Assembly: GCF_000020585.3 (NCBI RefSeq)
Contig: NC_011138.3
Location: 1,705,193-1,769,192 of the forward strand
Length of the DNA stretch: 64,000 nucleotides
Direction: 5' to 3'
From: Alteromonas mediterranea DE
GTDB lineage: Bacteria; Pseudomonadota; Gammaproteobacteria; Enterobacterales; Alteromonadaceae
The translations under genes were made by a program, and so were the position numbers. The notes under the pieces are model-generated. The model searched no databases. It was given only the letters and a program-made list of their open reading frames with translations, and had not been told where the DNA came from. Shown piece by piece: positions 62,841 through 64,000 of the stretch (its first letter is position 1; each line of letters starts with the position of its first letter).

Positions 62841-63938
62841 ATGAAGATTTGCGCAATAGGTCTACGCGGTATTCCAGATGTTATGGGAGGGATAGAGTCT
62901 CATTGCCAACAGCTTTACCCTAAAATGGTAAGGCAAGGTGCAGAAGTTACGGTTCTGGCGCGCTCGCCGTATGTAAGTCAGAAGCGATATGAATATGAAG
63001 GTGTGGAAGTTATTAGTGTTTGGGCACTAAGGCACAAATTGCTAGAAACCTTCTTGCATACCTTTATCGCTATTATTTATGCCAGACTTTTTGTAAAACC
63101 AGATATTGTGCATTTGCATGCTATAGGACCGGCACTATTTACGCCGTTAGCTCGAGTACTTGGTATGAAGGTAATGGTTACTCACCATGGGGCAGACTAC
63201 GACAGGCAAAAGTGGAGTCCTTTCGCCAAAAAGGTACTAAAGTTTGGCGAAAAAATGGGGATCACCTACGGAAATAGAGTGTTAGTAGTGGGGCGAAGCT
63301 TAAGTGAATTGGTTAAACATAGCTTCCCCAAACATTCAGATAAAATTAGCTTTGTTCCCAATGGTATGTTGCCTACACTTACAGGAAAAATAACGCCCGA
63401 CTATCTACCAAAAGATTTAGGTATCAGCGCGAATAGTTATATTTTAACTGTTGGTAGGTTAGTTCCCGAAAAGGGTTTTCACGACCTTGTAGAAGCTTAT
63501 AAACAATCTAACGTTTCACCAAAATTAGTAATTGTTGGTGATGCAGATCATGAAGATGACTATTCGAAAAGTTTAAAACGTTTTGCAAGTGCAAGCATTA
63601 TATTTGCCGGCAGGCGCTCAGGAAACGAATTGAAAGCATTATATCAGCATGCTTCCGTTTTTGTTTTACCTTCGTACCATGAAGGTCTTCCAATTGTAGC
63701 GTTAGAGGCGATAAGTGCTGGTAGTAAAGTGTTATTGAGCGATATTTCACCCAATATTGATATAGAAGCACCTGCCGATAGCTATTTCAAAGTGGGTAAT
63801 GTTGAAGAGCTTTCTGTTAAATTATCTACCTTATCGAGTCTAAACCTAAGTCTTGATAGAGAGGAATTTTTAAAAAAGTATGACTGGGAAAGTATAGCCA
63901 CAACAACCTTCGGTCATGCTAAAAGTTTGGTATCATAG
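62841..63938 (+). CDS. GT4-family glycosyltransferase
   Basis: 365 residues, GT-B fold. RGIPDVMGGIESHCQQLYPK is the N-terminal acceptor region, VTHHGADYDRQKW is characteristic of this subgroup, and LTVGRLVPEKGFHDLV with LPSYHEGLPIVALEAISAG form the donor site including the EX7E motif. It starts 4 bp after the polymerase gene. Sugar specificity cannot be told. Confidence 0.92.
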   Translation: MKICAIGLRGIPDVMGGIESHCQQLYPKMVRQGAEVTVLARSPYVSQKRYEYEGVEVISVWALRHKLLETFLHTFIAIIYARLFVKPDIVHLHAIGPALFTPLARVLGMKVMVTHHGADYDRQKWSPFAKKVLKFGEKMGITYGNRVLVVGRSLSELVKHSFPKHSDKISFVPNGMLPTLTGKITPDYLPKDLGISANSYILTVGRLVPEKGFHDLVEAYKQSNVSPKLVIVGDADHEDDYSKSLKRFASASIIFAGRRSGNELKALYQHASVFVLPSYHEGLPIVALEAISAGSKVLLSDISPNIDIEAPADSYFKVGNVEELSVKLSTLSSLNLSLDREEFLKKYDWESIATTTFGHAKSLVS

Positions 63939-63982
63939 CTTGAGCTAATATGTTTATTCCATGGTGTTAGAAGGGGATCTAT

Positions 63983-64000
63983 TTGGACATTTCAGTTGTA
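63983..64000 (+). CDS. Start of a further gene, probably GT2 glycosyltransferase (partial)
   Basis: Six codons from TTG 63983 read M-D-I-S-V-V, the usual opening of GT2 glycosyltransferases. AAGGGG lies about 8 bases upstream. The rest is outside the window, so the product is only a guess from operon context. Confidence 0.45.

Overview
The window looks like chromosomal DNA of a marine gammaproteobacterium of the Alteromonas type. This is inferred from protein character (TonB-dependent receptor style, DUF3080 lipoprotein next to a pteridine reductase-like SDR, thrS-infC-rpmI-rplT order with an ATT-initiated infC) and not from a database search. I see no rRNA, tRNA, CRISPR array, insertion sequence or prophage.

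Region 1 (1-5.2 kb) holds the end of a PagL-type lipid A deacylase, a two-gene Tat-exported molybdenum hydroxylase of the isoquinoline 1-oxidoreductase type, an HxlR regulator and a PAS-PAS-GGDEF cyclase. Region 2 (5.2-18.5 kb) is a nearly complete purine-to-allantoate pathway: xdhA-xdhB-xdhC-uraD-uraH-guaD-puuD in one converging operon, a RutR-like TetR regulator with puuE on the opposite strand, an AzgA-type purine permease and an ADA-family adenine deaminase. Region 3 (18.5-23.1 kb) is a signalling island: a free Hpt protein, a decayed receiver-EAL gene, a receiver-GGDEF protein and a hybrid histidine kinase, a plausible c-di-GMP phosphorelay.

Region 4 (23.1-36.9 kb) returns to purines: a TonB-dependent receptor, a XanP-type permease, and an operon for the ureide end of the pathway (amidase, HpxW-like gamma-glutamyltransferase homologue, TauE/SafE permease, PucG, AllC-like amidohydrolase, cupin), plus an RpiR regulator. 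Four palindromes matching the E. coli RutR site TTGACCAnnTGGTCAA lie before xdhA/the regulator gene, the AzgA permease/adenine deaminase, the TonB receptor and the XanP permease. They tie uptake across both membranes and degradation into one predicted regulon. A different palindrome precedes the ureide operon next to the RpiR gene.

Region 5 (37-45.7 kb) is housekeeping: CPBP protein, MscS channel, DUF3080 lipoprotein, pteridine reductase-like SDR, fructosamine kinase, then thrS-infC-rpmI-rplT with leader hairpins and a strong terminator. Region 6 (45.7-64 kb) is an exopolysaccharide locus: manC and a WcaJ-type initiating transferase, divergent from an outer-membrane barrel protein, Wza, Wzc kinase, CpsB/YwqE phosphatase and a TPR-like membrane protein; then an O-antigen ligase-like protein, an unknown secreted protein and lapD-lapG on the minus strand; then glycosyltransferases and a Wzy-like polymerase running off the right edge.

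The most interesting material is the purine regulon with its own TonB receptor, which carries an apparent EF-hand loop; the ureide-to-oxamate operon with a possible exporter; the decayed receiver-EAL gene beside a seven-copy 19-bp repeat that begins inside a coding sequence; and the LapD/LapG pair inside an exopolysaccharide locus.
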